DNA of 64,000 nucleotides from Marinomonas vulgaris (GTDB lineage Bacteria > Pseudomonadota > Gammaproteobacteria > Pseudomonadales > Marinomonadaceae): contig NZ_JAGSSV010000007.1 in NCBI RefSeq assembly GCF_018145875.1, positions 1-64,000 of the forward strand, given 5' to 3'. Of this stretch, positions 27,086 to 36,560 are shown one piece after another. A program made the position numbers and the translations under genes. The notes beneath the pieces are model-generated. The model worked only from the letters and a program-made list of their open reading frames with translations, had not been told where the DNA came from and searched no databases. The first letter of the stretch is position 1, and each line of letters starts with the position of its first letter.

Positions 27086-28258
27086 GTGACCACCACACCT
27101 TCTTTTACCTCTCCTATTTTATTGTCCAAACTGCCCGCCACAGGCGTGACGATTTTTAGCCGCATGTCGGCGCTGGCCAATGAGAAAGGCGCGATTAATT
27201 TATCTCAAGGTTTTCCGGATTTTCCACCCGATCCGCGCTTGTTAGAACGCGCTTCTCAGGCACTGTTAACCGGTAATAATCAATATTCTCCCATGACAGG
27301 TTTGCCATTATTGCGGGAAGCGATCGCCGGTTTAATAGCGCGTCATTATGGCCGCAGCGTCCATGTCGCCGACGAAATCACCGTGACCAGCGGCGCGTCG
27401 GAGGCGATTTTCGATGCCATTACGGCGCTGATCAAACCGGGCGACGAGGTGGTGTTGTTTGATCCCGCCTACGATTTGTACGAGCCGGCGGTGACGTTAG
27501 CCGGCGGTGTGTGCAAGCGGGTGACCTTGACTGCACCGAGCTTTCGACCCGATTGGTACGCCTTCCTTGAAGTGCTGAGCGATAAAACGCGTTTGGTGTT
27601 GATCAACACGCCACACAACCCGACCGGCAGCTGTTGGTTGGCAGAGGATTTAGAGCAATTATGGCAAGCGGTTCAGCACCATGATTTGTATGTGCTGTCG
27701 GACGAAGTGTATGAATTTATCCAGTTTAATGACGAGGTGGTGAGCGTTCACAAACACCCAGAACTGGCTCAACGTAGCATTGTGGTGTCGTCGTTTGGCA
27801 AAAGCTTTCATTTGACCGGCTGGAAAGTGGGTTACGTGGTCGCCCCCGCCAACCTCACTGCGGAATTGCGCAAGGTCCATCAATACGTCACCTTTTGCAC
27901 TGCCACGCCCTTGCAACAAGCCTTAGCGGAGCATTTGCTGGCATTACCGGAAGAAAGCGCGGGGCTGGCGGGGTTTTATCGTCAAAAACGCGACTTACTG
28001 AGAAACGCCTTGGCAAACAGCCGCTTTCATCTATTACCCTGCGATGGCACCTATTTTCAGCTATTGGATTACAGCGATATCAGCGATTTGGATGACGTGG
28101 CGTTTTGCGAATGGCTTATCGACGAAATTGGCGTTGCCGCGATTCCGATCAGCGTGTTTTATCAAACGCCCCCTGACAACCAGCGAGTGATTCGTTTGTG
28201 CTTCGCCAAAGCAGACGACACCTTAATGGAAGCGGCTCAGCGCTTGAGTGCGCTGTAG
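27086..28258 (+). CDS. PLP-dependent aminotransferase, YbdL/kynurenine-transaminase type
   Basis: A 390-residue fold-type I aminotransferase. INLSQGFPDFPPDP and NQYSPMTGLPLLREAI are typical of the methionine/kynurenine transaminase group (E. coli YbdL), the active-site lysine lies in SSFGKSFHLTGWKVGY, and NTPHNPTG and RLCFAK supply PLP and carboxylate-binding residues. It should transfer the amino group of methionine, aromatic or related amino acids to 2-oxo acids. The start is a GTG at 27086, which gives MTTTPSFTSPILLSKLP; an AAGG lies about 12 bases upstream. A terminator separates it from the upstream reductase. Confidence 0.88.
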   Translation: MTTTPSFTSPILLSKLPATGVTIFSRMSALANEKGAINLSQGFPDFPPDPRLLERASQALLTGNNQYSPMTGLPLLREAIAGLIARHYGRSVHVADEITVTSGASEAIFDAITALIKPGDEVVLFDPAYDLYEPAVTLAGGVCKRVTLTAPSFRPDWYAFLEVLSDKTRLVLINTPHNPTGSCWLAEDLEQLWQAVQHHDLYVLSDEVYEFIQFNDEVVSVHKHPELAQRSIVVSSFGKSFHLTGWKVGYVVAPANLTAELRKVHQYVTFCTATPLQQALAEHLLALPEESAGLAGFYRQKRDLLRNALANSRFHLLPCDGTYFQLLDYSDISDLDDVAFCEWLIDEIGVAAIPISVFYQTPPDNQRVIRLCFAKADDTLMEAAQRLSAL

Positions 28259-28276
28259 CCGCGATTGTCGTCTGTA

Positions 28277-28687
28277 TTAGCTTGGCATGGTGTCAAAAGC
28301 GGGCACGTCTTCGATGTGCTCGTCCCAATTGGCCTTGCTGCCCATGAAAATATGCGCCTGCACACCAAGCTCGACATCGGTGTCCAAGCTGCCTGCTGGC
28401 ACGGCGATCAGGCCACGGGTTTGGGTCGCGTCGGTCGGTACGTTGGAGCCACAAATCGAGCAAAACGTACGGGCGAAAGCCGTCCCTTCAAGGCGATAAA
28501 AACTCAATTTCTCTTCGCCACTGAGCCATTTCAAGGAGCCACCGGGAGCGAACAAGTTCGCGCAATGGTTACTGCCCGAGGTCTTGCGACAGCGTGTGCA
28601 ATGACACAGCACAAAGCGCTTAAATTCACCCTCTACTTCAAATTTAACCGCGCCACATTGGCAAGACCCAGCGTGTGAATGATTCAT
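28277..28687 (-). CDS. GFA/CENP-V-type zinc protein
   Basis: A 136-residue small zinc-fold protein of the GFA (glutathione-dependent formaldehyde-activating enzyme) family. Zinc ligands are visible as SCQCGAV, CHCTRCRK and CSICGS; SGSNHCANLF is also typical. Despite the family name, most members have no proven activity with formaldehyde. It converges on the aminotransferase with 18 bases between stops and stands alone on the minus strand. No hint of substrate from neighbours. Confidence 0.85.
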   Translation of the reverse strand: MNHSHAGSCQCGAVKFEVEGEFKRFVLCHCTRCRKTSGSNHCANLFAPGGSLKWLSGEEKLSFYRLEGTAFARTFCSICGSNVPTDATQTRGLIAVPAGSLDTDVELGVQAHIFMGSKANWDEHIEDVPAFDTMPS

Positions 28688-28820
28688 AATAAAGTGCTCT
28701 TTGTTATTAGATGTGAATGACAGCGCTCACGAGCGAGACTGAATGTTCAAACATTAAACCACCGCCAGTGAGCAGACACAAAACACCTTGTAAGATTCAA
28801 CACGGACAACCGCGCTCAGT

Positions 28821-29594
28821 TTACTGCGCGGTGTAGCCGCCATCGATCACGATAGCTTGCCCCGTCACGCCCTTTGCCGAGGGGCTGGTGAGGAACAAGC
28901 AGTAGTCAGAAATTTCATCCACGGTAAGCAAACGCTTTTGCGGCACCAATGGCCAGATCACTTCTTCTAACACCTTGTCGAGGGAGACATTTCGGGTGCT
29001 GGCGAGATCCGCGAGTTGGTTTCGTACCAGTGGCGTATCCACATAGCCTGGGCAAAGTGCGTTAACAGTAACGCCAAAAGGCGCGGCTTCCAGCGCCGCG
29101 ACCTTGGTGAGGCCAATTACCCCGTGTTTAGCCGAGTTGTACCCCGCCTTGCCGGCAAAGCCGATTAAGCCATTGATCGACGCCATGTTGATGATGCGCC
29201 CATGGCCCGCGGCTTTCATCAGCGGCAGTACCTTCTTGATCGCCAAGAAAGGCGCGATCAGCATGATGTCGATGAGTCGACGGTAGGTGTCCGACGGGAA
29301 ATCTTCGATCGGTGCCACATGCTGCACCCCCGCGTTGTTGATCAGAATGTCGATCTGACCAAATTGCGCGATGGCGTCATCAATAGATGCCATAAACTGA
29401 GCTTCGTCGGTCACATCGCAAGCAAAAAAAGCGCAGTTTGACGCGTGCTCGACCATGTTGTTTCTGGCGATGTCGATGGCCGTTTGGCTGAAATCCAAAA
29501 TCGCGACCTTCATGCCCGCGTTTAAGAATGCGTGGGCAATTTCCAAACCAATGCCGCTGGCGGCACCGGTAATTAATACAGTGTTTGAGTTCAT
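28821..29594 (-). CDS. bdhA: 3-hydroxybutyrate dehydrogenase
   Basis: A 257-residue short-chain dehydrogenase. The NAD motif is TGAASGIGLEIA, NNAG follows in the fourth strand, the catalytic set includes Ser of MASINGLIG and Tyr/Lys of YNSAKHGVIG, and CPGYVDTPLVRNQ plus the VTGQAIVIDGGYTAQ ending match BdhA, which oxidises D-3-hydroxybutyrate to acetoacetate. It is the last gene of a TRAP transporter operon, 44 bases after the large permease, making imported 3-hydroxybutyrate the natural substrate. GGAG precedes the ATG. Confidence 0.88.
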   Translation of the reverse strand: MNSNTVLITGAASGIGLEIAHAFLNAGMKVAILDFSQTAIDIARNNMVEHASNCAFFACDVTDEAQFMASIDDAIAQFGQIDILINNAGVQHVAPIEDFPSDTYRRLIDIMLIAPFLAIKKVLPLMKAAGHGRIINMASINGLIGFAGKAGYNSAKHGVIGLTKVAALEAAPFGVTVNALCPGYVDTPLVRNQLADLASTRNVSLDKVLEEVIWPLVPQKRLLTVDEISDYCLFLTSPSAKGVTGQAIVIDGGYTAQ

Positions 29595-29638
29595 ATTCGT
29601 GCTCCAAACAGGTTAGCAAAAAAGAGGCGGTACAAGGG

Positions 29639-31000
29639 TTAGCCGTAAATCACTTCGGGTAACCAAAGCACCAGGTCTGGAAAAATGAACACCAAGAGCA
29701 CCGCTAATAATTGCAGCAGCACAAAGGGAATCACGCCTTTATAAATGTGCATGGTGGTCACGCTCGGTGGCGCGACGCCTTTCAAATAGAAGAGCGAAAA
29801 GCCCACCGGCGGCGTTAAGAACGAGGTTTGCAGTGCCAGCGCAAACAAGACGACAAACCACACCAAGTTGAAATCCAGCGCGACCACCACGGGGCCGACC
29901 AAGGGCAGCAGAATCAAGCTGATTTCTAACCAGTCTAAAAAGAAGCCTGCGACAAAGGCGATCAGCAGAATCACCACAATAATGCCTGCTGGTGACAGCG
30001 GGATGCTTTGCAGCAAGGCGCTGATGAATTCGTCGCCGCCCAAGGTGCGTAACACCACGGCAAACGCCGTGGCACCAAGGAAAATCCCGAACACAAAGGC
30101 GGTGGTGATGGTGGTTTTACGACACACTTCGGCCAGCATGGCCATGTTGAAGCGCTTGTTCATGATCGCCAGTAACGTCGCGCCAAACGCCCCCACGCCA
30201 GCGGCTTCGGTAGGCGATACTATGCCCATGAAGATAGAACCCAACACCGATAAAATCAGCGCCAGCGGCGGAAATACGGCTTTGAGCGTGTCCCAAATTA
30301 AGCCCATGGTGACCGGCGGTAAATTTTGCGGTGGCTGGCACACTTTAGGGTTGAAAATCGCCGATAAAATTACGTAGACAATGTACAAGCCACCCAGCAA
30401 TAGGCCAGGAATCAGCGCGCCCATAAACAAGTTACCGACTGACAACGACAGTTGATCGGCCATGATGATCAACATGATGCTCGGCGGAATTAAAATCCCC
30501 AAGGTGCCTGACGACGCCACAATGCCACTGGCAAACGACGGCGAATATTTTTGCTCCAACATGACGGGCATAGACAGCATGGCAAGCAGCACCACAGAAG
30601 CCCCAACGATGCCGGTAGACGCGGCAAACAAAATGCCGATTAGAATAACCGCCACGCCCAAGCCGCCACGAAAGCGCCCAAATAAGTTGACGAAATTGAC
30701 CATCAAACGCTCGGCCACGCCGGAGCGTTCCAGCATCAAACCCATAAAAATAAACATGGGCAAGGCGACCAGCACCCAGTTGCTCATTTGTGCGTAAATC
30801 CGCTGAACGATGGTGCCGTAAATGCGCCAATCGTTCATGTAGTAGGTGTCCCAATCCAAATAAGTGGACGTTAAAACGCCTACCACGCTAAATACGATGG
30901 CCAATCCAGCAAGAATCCACGCCACGGGAAAGCCAGAAAAAATCATCATGATAAAACTGCCAAGCATGGCAATGACTAAAAACTCGTAGGTTTCAAACAT
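29639..31000 (-). CDS. dctM: TRAP transporter large permease (DctM)
   Basis: A 453-residue protein with about twelve or thirteen membrane helices, of the DctM/ion-transporter superfamily. SSGTLGILIPPSIMLI and GIVSPTEAAGVGAFGA are diagnostic. It forms the transport channel of a sodium-driven TRAP system together with the small permease 14 bases upstream and the binding protein before that. Located directly before bdhA, it probably imports 3-hydroxybutyrate or a similar small hydroxy/keto acid; this specificity is inferred from context. Confidence 0.92.
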   Translation of the reverse strand: MFETYEFLVIAMLGSFIMMIFSGFPVAWILAGLAIVFSVVGVLTSTYLDWDTYYMNDWRIYGTIVQRIYAQMSNWVLVALPMFIFMGLMLERSGVAERLMVNFVNLFGRFRGGLGVAVILIGILFAASTGIVGASVVLLAMLSMPVMLEQKYSPSFASGIVASSGTLGILIPPSIMLIIMADQLSLSVGNLFMGALIPGLLLGGLYIVYVILSAIFNPKVCQPPQNLPPVTMGLIWDTLKAVFPPLALILSVLGSIFMGIVSPTEAAGVGAFGATLLAIMNKRFNMAMLAEVCRKTTITTAFVFGIFLGATAFAVVLRTLGGDEFISALLQSIPLSPAGIIVVILLIAFVAGFFLDWLEISLILLPLVGPVVVALDFNLVWFVVLFALALQTSFLTPPVGFSLFYLKGVAPPSVTTMHIYKGVIPFVLLQLLAVLLVFIFPDLVLWLPEVIYG

Positions 31001-31014
31001 AAATTATCTGCCAA

Positions 31015-31614
31015 TTAAGGGTGCGAAGAAGGTTGAACGGGCGCGCCACGCAAAAAAGCGACGCAACGAAGCCAGCGAGAAGTAGCCGCCATAATCAACA
31101 ACGCCAAAGCGATCAAAATGAAGGATTTAAGAATCCAGCGCATGGGTAAGCCGTCGAACGAAGGTGACACCTCGTTCATCCGGTAAGAGCGCTCTACAAA
31201 GGGAATCGCGTAGTGAAACATCACCACACAAAACGGCAGTAATAATAGGCTCAAGCCAAGCACTTCAATCCATACTCGGCGTTTCAGTGACCAGTGTTCG
31301 GCCACCGCGTCCACGCGCACATGGCCATCGTGAATAAAACAGTAGGATAAACCCACCATGAAGCCAACGGCATACAGGTGCCATTGCAGTTCTTCTAAGC
31401 CCACAAAAGTGGTGTTAAAAAAGTAGCGCATTAAGGCATTGCCGACGATGAGCAGCATCAGCGCCAGCCAAAGCCAAGACACCAAACGACCGGTTTTCTC
31501 AATAACAGACTCTAGCCAAAGAGAGACCTTGGTATGAGGAAGTTTGTCCATGTCGGAATGGGATAATTGCGCCTCGATGTCAGCCAAATTGAGATTAGGT
31601 GATTGATCGGACAT
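31015..31614 (-). CDS. dctQ: TRAP transporter small permease (DctQ)
   Basis: A 199-residue membrane protein with four helices as expected for DctQ: about residues 37-60, 75-95, 115-140 and 155-180, with GLEELQWHLYAVGFMVGLSY and HVRVDAVAEHW matching the family. It is slightly longer than usual at the N-terminus, where about 30 polar residues precede the first helix. It is placed between binding protein and large permease. A stable hairpin in the 105-base gap upstream may set the ratio between binding protein and membrane subunits. Confidence 0.88.
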   Translation of the reverse strand: MSDQSPNLNLADIEAQLSHSDMDKLPHTKVSLWLESVIEKTGRLVSWLWLALMLLIVGNALMRYFFNTTFVGLEELQWHLYAVGFMVGLSYCFIHDGHVRVDAVAEHWSLKRRVWIEVLGLSLLLLPFCVVMFHYAIPFVERSYRMNEVSPSFDGLPMRWILKSFILIALALLIMAATSRWLRCVAFLRGAPVQPSSHP

Positions 31615-31650
31615 GTGTTGCTCCTGAGAGAGGGCACGACACCGCGCGCC

Positions 31651-31689
31651 CAGTGAAAAACATCGGCACCAGAGGGTGCCGACTCACTG
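31651..31689 (-). other. Intercistronic hairpin between dctP and dctQ
   Basis: TCGGCACC (31663-31670) / GGTGCCGA (31675-31682) with an AGAG loop, extended by CAGTGA (31651-31656) / TCACTG (31684-31689). No T-run follows on the minus strand, so RNA stabilisation of the abundant binding-protein message is more likely than termination. Confidence 0.55.
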
Positions 31690-31719
31690 TGTAGCAATGA
31701 ACGTATAGACGTTGAAGGG

Positions 31720-32778
31720 TTACTGAGTGTCCCAATCCCGTGGCAAGTAGCCGAATTTCTTCCAAGTGCTGTGCTCTTTTTGGAAGGCCTTCATGGACGC
31801 GTAAATTTCAGCGAACTGTGGGTCTTTCGCAGAATGACGTGCCATTACCTTGTCGGTGGCGTCTTGGAAGGCGTTAAGCACATCGGTTGGGTATTGATGC
31901 AGTTGCACACCTTTCTCTTTGAATTTGGTCAACACGCCACCTTGCAAGGCTTCAGATTTGGAAATCGCCAAGGTATTGGCCGCCATACAGGTGTTTTCGA
32001 TTAAGGCTTGGGTTTGGCCGTTGAGCTTATCCCAGTCGTTGGTGTTGATGTACAAAAATTGGTTGGTGGAAGGCTGATGCCAGCCGGGCAAATAGTAATG
32101 TTTGGCTACTTGGTAGAAACCAAGTTGCTCGTCCACCGTTGGGATGGAAAATTCGGTGCCGTCCAGTACGCCGGTTTCCAGCGCTTGATACAATTCGCCA
32201 CCGGGGAAGACGTTGATCGACATGCCAAATTCCGACATGATTTCGCCGCCCAGACCCGCCGCGCGGAATTTAAGCCCGTCTAGATCGTCGACCGATTTGA
32301 TTTCTTTACGGAACCAGCCCGCCGCTTCTGGGCTGATGGTGCCGCATAAAATCGGACGCACATCGTAAGGTTTGAACAGGTCTTTGAGCATCTTGTCGCC
32401 GCCGTGGAAATACATCCATGCGGTGAATTCATTCGATTCTAAGCCGAATGGTGTGGCGCCAAATAACGCCGCCGCCGGAATTTGTCCCCATTCGTAGCCC
32501 ATCCAAGAGTAACCAGCCGAGATGTTGCCCGCACTGACGTTATCAAAAATACTCAACGCGGGGATCAAGGTGCCCGGTTCAAACACTTGTAGGTTAACGC
32601 GGTTGCCGCTGGTTTCTTTGAGCATGCGAGACACTTCTGGCATGGCATCGCCCAATGCGGTCAACGAGGAGGAAAACGCCATCGGCACCTGCCAGCGTAC
32701 TTTATCGAAGTCCGCATAAGAAGGCATGGCAAAGCTTAAAGCAGTGAGACAAGAGGCCGCGATCAGAGTCTTTTTCAT
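31720..32778 (-). CDS. dctP: TRAP transporter substrate-binding protein (DctP)
   Basis: A 352-residue periplasmic protein with signal peptide (MKKTLIAASCLTALSFAMPSYA, cleavage near residue 22). The family pattern includes SGNRVNLQVFEPGTLIP, LDGLKFRAAGLGGE with the substrate-carboxylate Arg, and VLDGTEFSIPTVDE; the overall pattern resembles TakP-like keto-acid binders. It starts a dctPQM-bdhA operon, suggesting 3-hydroxybutyrate or a related monocarboxylate as ligand. I use ATG 32778, with AGGA eight bases upstream, not the ATG three codons before. A sigma-54 promoter lies about 110-125 bases upstream. Confidence 0.9.
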   Translation of the reverse strand: MKKTLIAASCLTALSFAMPSYADFDKVRWQVPMAFSSSLTALGDAMPEVSRMLKETSGNRVNLQVFEPGTLIPALSIFDNVSAGNISAGYSWMGYEWGQIPAAALFGATPFGLESNEFTAWMYFHGGDKMLKDLFKPYDVRPILCGTISPEAAGWFRKEIKSVDDLDGLKFRAAGLGGEIMSEFGMSINVFPGGELYQALETGVLDGTEFSIPTVDEQLGFYQVAKHYYLPGWHQPSTNQFLYINTNDWDKLNGQTQALIENTCMAANTLAISKSEALQGGVLTKFKEKGVQLHQYPTDVLNAFQDATDKVMARHSAKDPQFAEIYASMKAFQKEHSTWKKFGYLPRDWDTQ

Positions 32779-32888
32779 GGTAATCATCCTATTATTTTTA
32801 TTGTTTAGCAGTGTGCTGACAACAACACACTAAGAGCAATCTGTGTTTTGCTCAAGGCGTGCTTGAGCATGACGCTGTGAAGAGTATT

Positions 32889-32903
32889 ACAAGAAGAGTG
32901 CCA
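32889..32903 (-). promoter_or_regulatory. Sigma-54 promoter of the TRAP-bdhA operon
   Basis: On the minus strand the element reads TGGCAC (32903-32898), five bases, TTGT (32892-32889). This matches the -24/-12 consensus TGGCAC-N5-TTGC with one change in the last base. Transcription would start near 32878, giving a leader of about 100 bases. A sigma-54 activator gene lies immediately upstream. Confidence 0.75.
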
Positions 32904-32914
32904 AAAATTAAAAT

Positions 32915-33066
32915 CCTATAAAAATCATAGGCTTATGATTTTTATAGGGTTGATAGATAAAAATAAACCCAATTATTTTCCGGTTATATGGACGGTTTGC
33001 GGTTATTTTGCACTTTTTTACCGATAAAACCGTCCGATAAAAAACACCTAGTCCGAATAATTGGAC
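32915..33066. promoter_or_regulatory. Candidate enhancer sites for the sigma-54 activator
   Basis: A perfect 15-bp inverted repeat, CCTATAAAAATCATA (32915-32929) and its complement (32934-32948), lies just upstream of the -24 element. Further up, GGACGGTTT (32990-32998) is inverted at 33027-33035 (AAACCGTCC), and GTCC/GGAC half-sites recur at 33051-33054 and 33063-33066 in a near palindrome. The TTAT-GGAC-type half-sites repeat at least three times, as expected for upstream activating sequences. Confidence 0.5.
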
Positions 33067-33102
33067 GTTTTGGTGAGTTTTATTAATTTTTTCTGCCAGT
33101 CG

Positions 33103-34524
33103 TTAGGTTAAACCATGCTTATCGAGTTTTTCATACAGGGTCGATTTGCTGATGCCCAGTTGCTTTGCTGCTTTCGTACGGTTGTTGTTGCACTCAATTA
33201 ATACGGCTTTGATGATGTTGCGCTCCGCGAGACTAAGTTGCTCTTTGAGGCTACTACTGGAAGCCTGCTCAAGACTCAAGGGCGTTTGATTAGGAGACAG
33301 CTTCTCGGCGACCTGAGAGAAGTGCGACGGCAGCAGAGACAAGCCGATTTTACGATCTTTGCTGGTGTAAAACGCCGCTTCCATCACGTTTTCTAGCTCA
33401 CGAATGTTGCCTGGCCAATGATACGCCAACATGGCAGTTAAGGCGTGCGCCGTCAATTTAGGGGCGCGACGACCGGTACGATGGGAAAGCTTTTGCAAAA
33501 AGAAGTCGGCCAGCTTGGCAATGTCGTCACGACGCTCACGCAGTGGCGGCAGATCGATGGCGACCACATTAATGCGGTAATACAAGTCTTCGCGAAACTC
33601 TCCGCTTTCGAGCAAGCTTTCTAAGGGGCGATGGGTGGCGGTGATGAGACGAATATTAATGGGCGTGGGTCGCGTGCCGCCCACCGATTCTACTTCACGG
33701 TCTTGTAATACCCGCAGCAATTTGGCTTGCATTAATAACGGCAAATCACCAATTTCATCCAAAAATAAGGTGCCGCCGTTGGCCAATTGAAACTTGCCTG
33801 CCTTGCCGCCTTTTTTCGCTCCGGTAAAGGCACCTTCTTCGTAGCCAAATAGTTCGCTTTCGAGCAAATTTTCTGGAATTGCGGCGCAATTGACTTTAAT
33901 AAAGGGGTATTCCGCGCGATCCGATAACTGATGAATGGCGTGGGCGTAGAGCTCTTTGCCCGTACCGGATTCACCGCGCACCAATACGGTTACATCACCA
34001 GACGCCACTTGTGTCACCTTGGCGCTGAGGGCTTTCATTATAGGGCTGTCGCCGATGATGTCGGTTAGGTGAAAGTTCGCCCCTGTGTCGAGCTTTTCGG
34101 CGGCGAGGCGAGTTTGGTGTTTGAAATCTTGTTCCACCAACAAGGCCTTGATGTGGCTGTTGATCTGTTTCCATTCGTGGGTGTCGTGGAACATGACCGT
34201 GCCGACCGCGCCAATCACTTCCCCTTGTTCTATAATGGGAAAACGATTGGCGATCATGTTGCTGCCAAGGATTTTTTGGAACGATAAGCGCTCGGGTTTG
34301 CCGGTTTGAACCGTGATGTGCATGCGGGTGTTTTCGATCACGTCGGTGACTTTTTTGCCGATCAAGTCTTCGGCTTTTACGCCTAAAAAGCGCGCGTAGG
34401 GGCGGTTAATAAAGAAAATCTTCGTCTGATGATCGACGATCACCACCCACTCTTCCATGGCGTGCAAGATGGTTTTGTAGGTGTTGGCCGCTTGTGTGAG
34501 CTTGTTTAATTTTTTGACGGGCAT
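33103..34524 (-). CDS. Sigma-54-dependent activator (PAS-AAA-Fis)
   Basis: A 473-residue enhancer-binding protein. A PAS domain covers about residues 12-120 ([21 protein letters not shown]). The AAA+ core has Walker A GESGTGKE, the sigma-54-contacting GAFTGA loop, and Walker [13 protein letters not shown]. The Fis-type HTH is at the C-terminus ([19 protein letters not shown]). There is no receiver domain, so control is by PAS ligand or redox state. I start at ATG 34524 (MPVKKLNKL) with GGA seven bases upstream; 43 more open codons upstream are not family-like. It is upstream of and parallel to the TRAP-bdhA operon. Confidence 0.92.
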   Translation of the reverse strand: MPVKKLNKLTQAANTYKTILHAMEEWVVIVDHQTKIFFINRPYARFLGVKAEDLIGKKVTDVIENTRMHITVQTGKPERLSFQKILGSNMIANRFPIIEQGEVIGAVGTVMFHDTHEWKQINSHIKALLVEQDFKHQTRLAAEKLDTGANFHLTDIIGDSPIMKALSAKVTQVASGDVTVLVRGESGTGKELYAHAIHQLSDRAEYPFIKVNCAAIPENLLESELFGYEEGAFTGAKKGGKAGKFQLANGGTLFLDEIGDLPLLMQAKLLRVLQDREVESVGGTRPTPINIRLITATHRPLESLLESGEFREDLYYRINVVAIDLPPLRERRDDIAKLADFFLQKLSHRTGRRAPKLTAHALTAMLAYHWPGNIRELENVMEAAFYTSKDRKIGLSLLPSHFSQVAEKLSPNQTPLSLEQASSSSLKEQLSLAERNIIKAVLIECNNNRTKAAKQLGISKSTLYEKLDKHGLT

Positions 34525-34721
34525 GGTAAATCCGCTTTTTTGTTTTGTATCGACCCATTCTAGGGTCATCGTTGGTAAATGGAAACCAAGCACCGTATTC
34601 AGAAGTCTCAGACTCAGCAGACAATAAGAATATCCTGTTGAATAGTGATTCAACTCGACCAGACAGTGGTATCGTTAAGCATGTTATTCCCACCGTGATC
34701 GCATTTAACAAGGAGTTCCCA

Positions 34722-35960
34722 TTGAGCCGTACGTTTCGATCTTTTTCTAACCCCAATTACCGGCTGTGGTTTGGCGGGGCGTTCATTTCGAATTTGGGTA
34801 CCTGGTTGCAGCGTACCGCGCAAGATTGGATCGTGATTGCCGAGCTGTCGGACAAAAACGCCTCGGCGGTGGGTTTGGTGGTGTTTTTGCAATTTGCGCC
34901 GCAGATTTTTTTATTACCCCTGACGGGTTGGGCGGCGGATCGCCTTGACCGTCGTAAGTTGTTGTTTACTACTCAATGCTTAATGGCGATTTTGGCGCTT
35001 ATTTTGGGGTTACTGGTGTTGAGCGGCCATGTGGTGCTCTGGCAAGTGTGTGCCTGCGCTTTTGCTTTGGGGTGCGTGGCGGCCTTTGACGCGCCGGCGC
35101 GACACGCGTTTGTGTCGGACATTGTCAGTGAAAAAGAGCTGTCGAATGCGGTGGGATTGAACTCGGTATCGTTCAACTCGGCGCGCTTAATAGGCCCTGC
35201 GGTGGCGGGCTTGCTGATTGCGCTGATCGGCACCGGCTGGGTGTTTATGATCAATGTGTTGTCGTTTATTCCTCTGTTAACCGCCTTGTATTTATTCAAA
35301 ACCCGCCTATCGGCGACTTCTGCGGATACGAGTAAAACTCACACAGATAAGGCGAAATTCTTAGACGGTTTTCGCTATATTTGGCAACACCGTGAAATGA
35401 CCATTATTTTGATGATGTCGTTTCTGATTTGCAGCTTAGGAATGAATTTTTCTGTGTACTTGTCTGCGATGACGGTGCACGTATTTCAAGGTCACGCCGA
35501 TCAATACGGTTTCTTGATTTCCATGATGGCGATTGGTTCGATTTCTGGGGCGATTGTCACCGCGAGCCGTAAATCGTCGCCGTCGTTTGCTTTTATTATT
35601 TTAGTGGCGGGCATGTTCGCCGTGAGCTGCAGCTTGGTGGCCTTGAGTTCGAGCTTTTGGGTGTTTGCTGTCTTATTGATTACCTTGGGCTTGAGTCTGC
35701 AACTTTTCACCACGTCGACCGTGTCTTACATGCAGGTGGCCACCGAAAAACGCTACCGCGGCCGAGTGATGGCCATTGTGTTGGCCACAGTGCTGGGCAG
35801 CACCGCGATTGGTGCGCCCTTGGTGGGCTGGGTGGCGGATTTCTTTGGTGCGCGTTGGTCGATTGCGATGGGCAGTGCGTCGGGCATATTGGCGGCCGCG
35901 TTGGGGTTGTGGTTTGTGAGTCGGCAAAAGCGCGCTGCCCGCGAGCTTGGCAGTGCATGA
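34722..35960 (+). CDS. MFS exporter, EntS-like
   Basis: A 412-residue MFS protein with about twelve helices. NPNYRLWFGGAFISNLGTWLQ at the start and LTGWAADRLDRRKLL in the first loop match the MFS_3/EntS group that exports siderophores and other small molecules. The start is a TTG at 34722, supported by AAGGAG with six bases between; the longer open frame upstream (from 34545) covers the divergent regulator's promoter and lacks any signal. No siderophore genes are nearby, so substrate is unknown. It is divergent from the sigma-54 activator. Confidence 0.82.
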   Translation: MSRTFRSFSNPNYRLWFGGAFISNLGTWLQRTAQDWIVIAELSDKNASAVGLVVFLQFAPQIFLLPLTGWAADRLDRRKLLFTTQCLMAILALILGLLVLSGHVVLWQVCACAFALGCVAAFDAPARHAFVSDIVSEKELSNAVGLNSVSFNSARLIGPAVAGLLIALIGTGWVFMINVLSFIPLLTALYLFKTRLSATSADTSKTHTDKAKFLDGFRYIWQHREMTIILMMSFLICSLGMNFSVYLSAMTVHVFQGHADQYGFLISMMAIGSISGAIVTASRKSSPSFAFIILVAGMFAVSCSLVALSSSFWVFAVLLITLGLSLQLFTTSTVSYMQVATEKRYRGRVMAIVLATVLGSTAIGAPLVGWVADFFGARWSIAMGSASGILAAALGLWFVSRQKRAARELGSA

Positions 35961-36045
35961 GAATTGCAGTAATCTGAATTGAGCAAACATTTTTACGTCT
36001 AGGCAATTCAAATAATAATTCAAACCAGATGGATGGAGAAAAAGT

Positions 36046-36555
36046 ATGACACAACAATTGGTAATGAGCTTTATCGGCGAAGATCGCCCCGGCATTGTCG
36101 AACGTTTGTCCGATACGATCGCACGACATCATGGTAATTGGTTAGAAAGCCGGATGGCGCATTTGGCGGATAAATTTGCGGGTATTTTGACCGTATTGGT
36201 GCCGCTTGAGCACCAAGAGGATCTGGTTACGGCGCTGCGTGACTTTGAGCAAATGGGCTTGCAGGTCACGGTCGAGATGGCTAACCAGCCGGACAGTCAA
36301 GGCTCAACTGTTTCTTTGTCTGTGGTGGGTAACGACCGCCCTGGTATCGTCAAAGCGGTGTCTCAAGTGCTGCATTCGCTCATGGTCAATGTAAAAGAGT
36401 TGACCACTTTATGTGAGCCGGCGCCGATGAGTTCTGACATGCTGTTTAAAACCGACATGGTGTTGATGGTGCCAAATACCCTGTCATTAGCCGATTTAGA
36501 AGCCGCGCTGGAAAACATCAGCAGCGATTTAATGGTCGAGTTATCCACAAAGTAA
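36046..36555 (+). CDS. GcvR-like double-ACT protein
   Basis: A 169-residue protein with two ACT domains: residues 3-75 (GEDRPGIVERLSDTIARHHGNW) and 90-165 (GNDRPGIVKAVSQVLHSLMVNV). This is the architecture of GcvR, the accessory repressor of the glycine cleavage system that binds glycine and the activator GcvA. No gcv genes are in the window, so function is family-based. GGAG lies before the ATG. It converges on the photolyase operon with six bases between stops. Confidence 0.85.
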   Translation: MTQQLVMSFIGEDRPGIVERLSDTIARHHGNWLESRMAHLADKFAGILTVLVPLEHQEDLVTALRDFEQMGLQVTVEMANQPDSQGSTVSLSVVGNDRPGIVKAVSQVLHSLMVNVKELTTLCEPAPMSSDMLFKTDMVLMVPNTLSLADLEAALENISSDLMVELSTK

Positions 36556-36560
36556 GTGGG

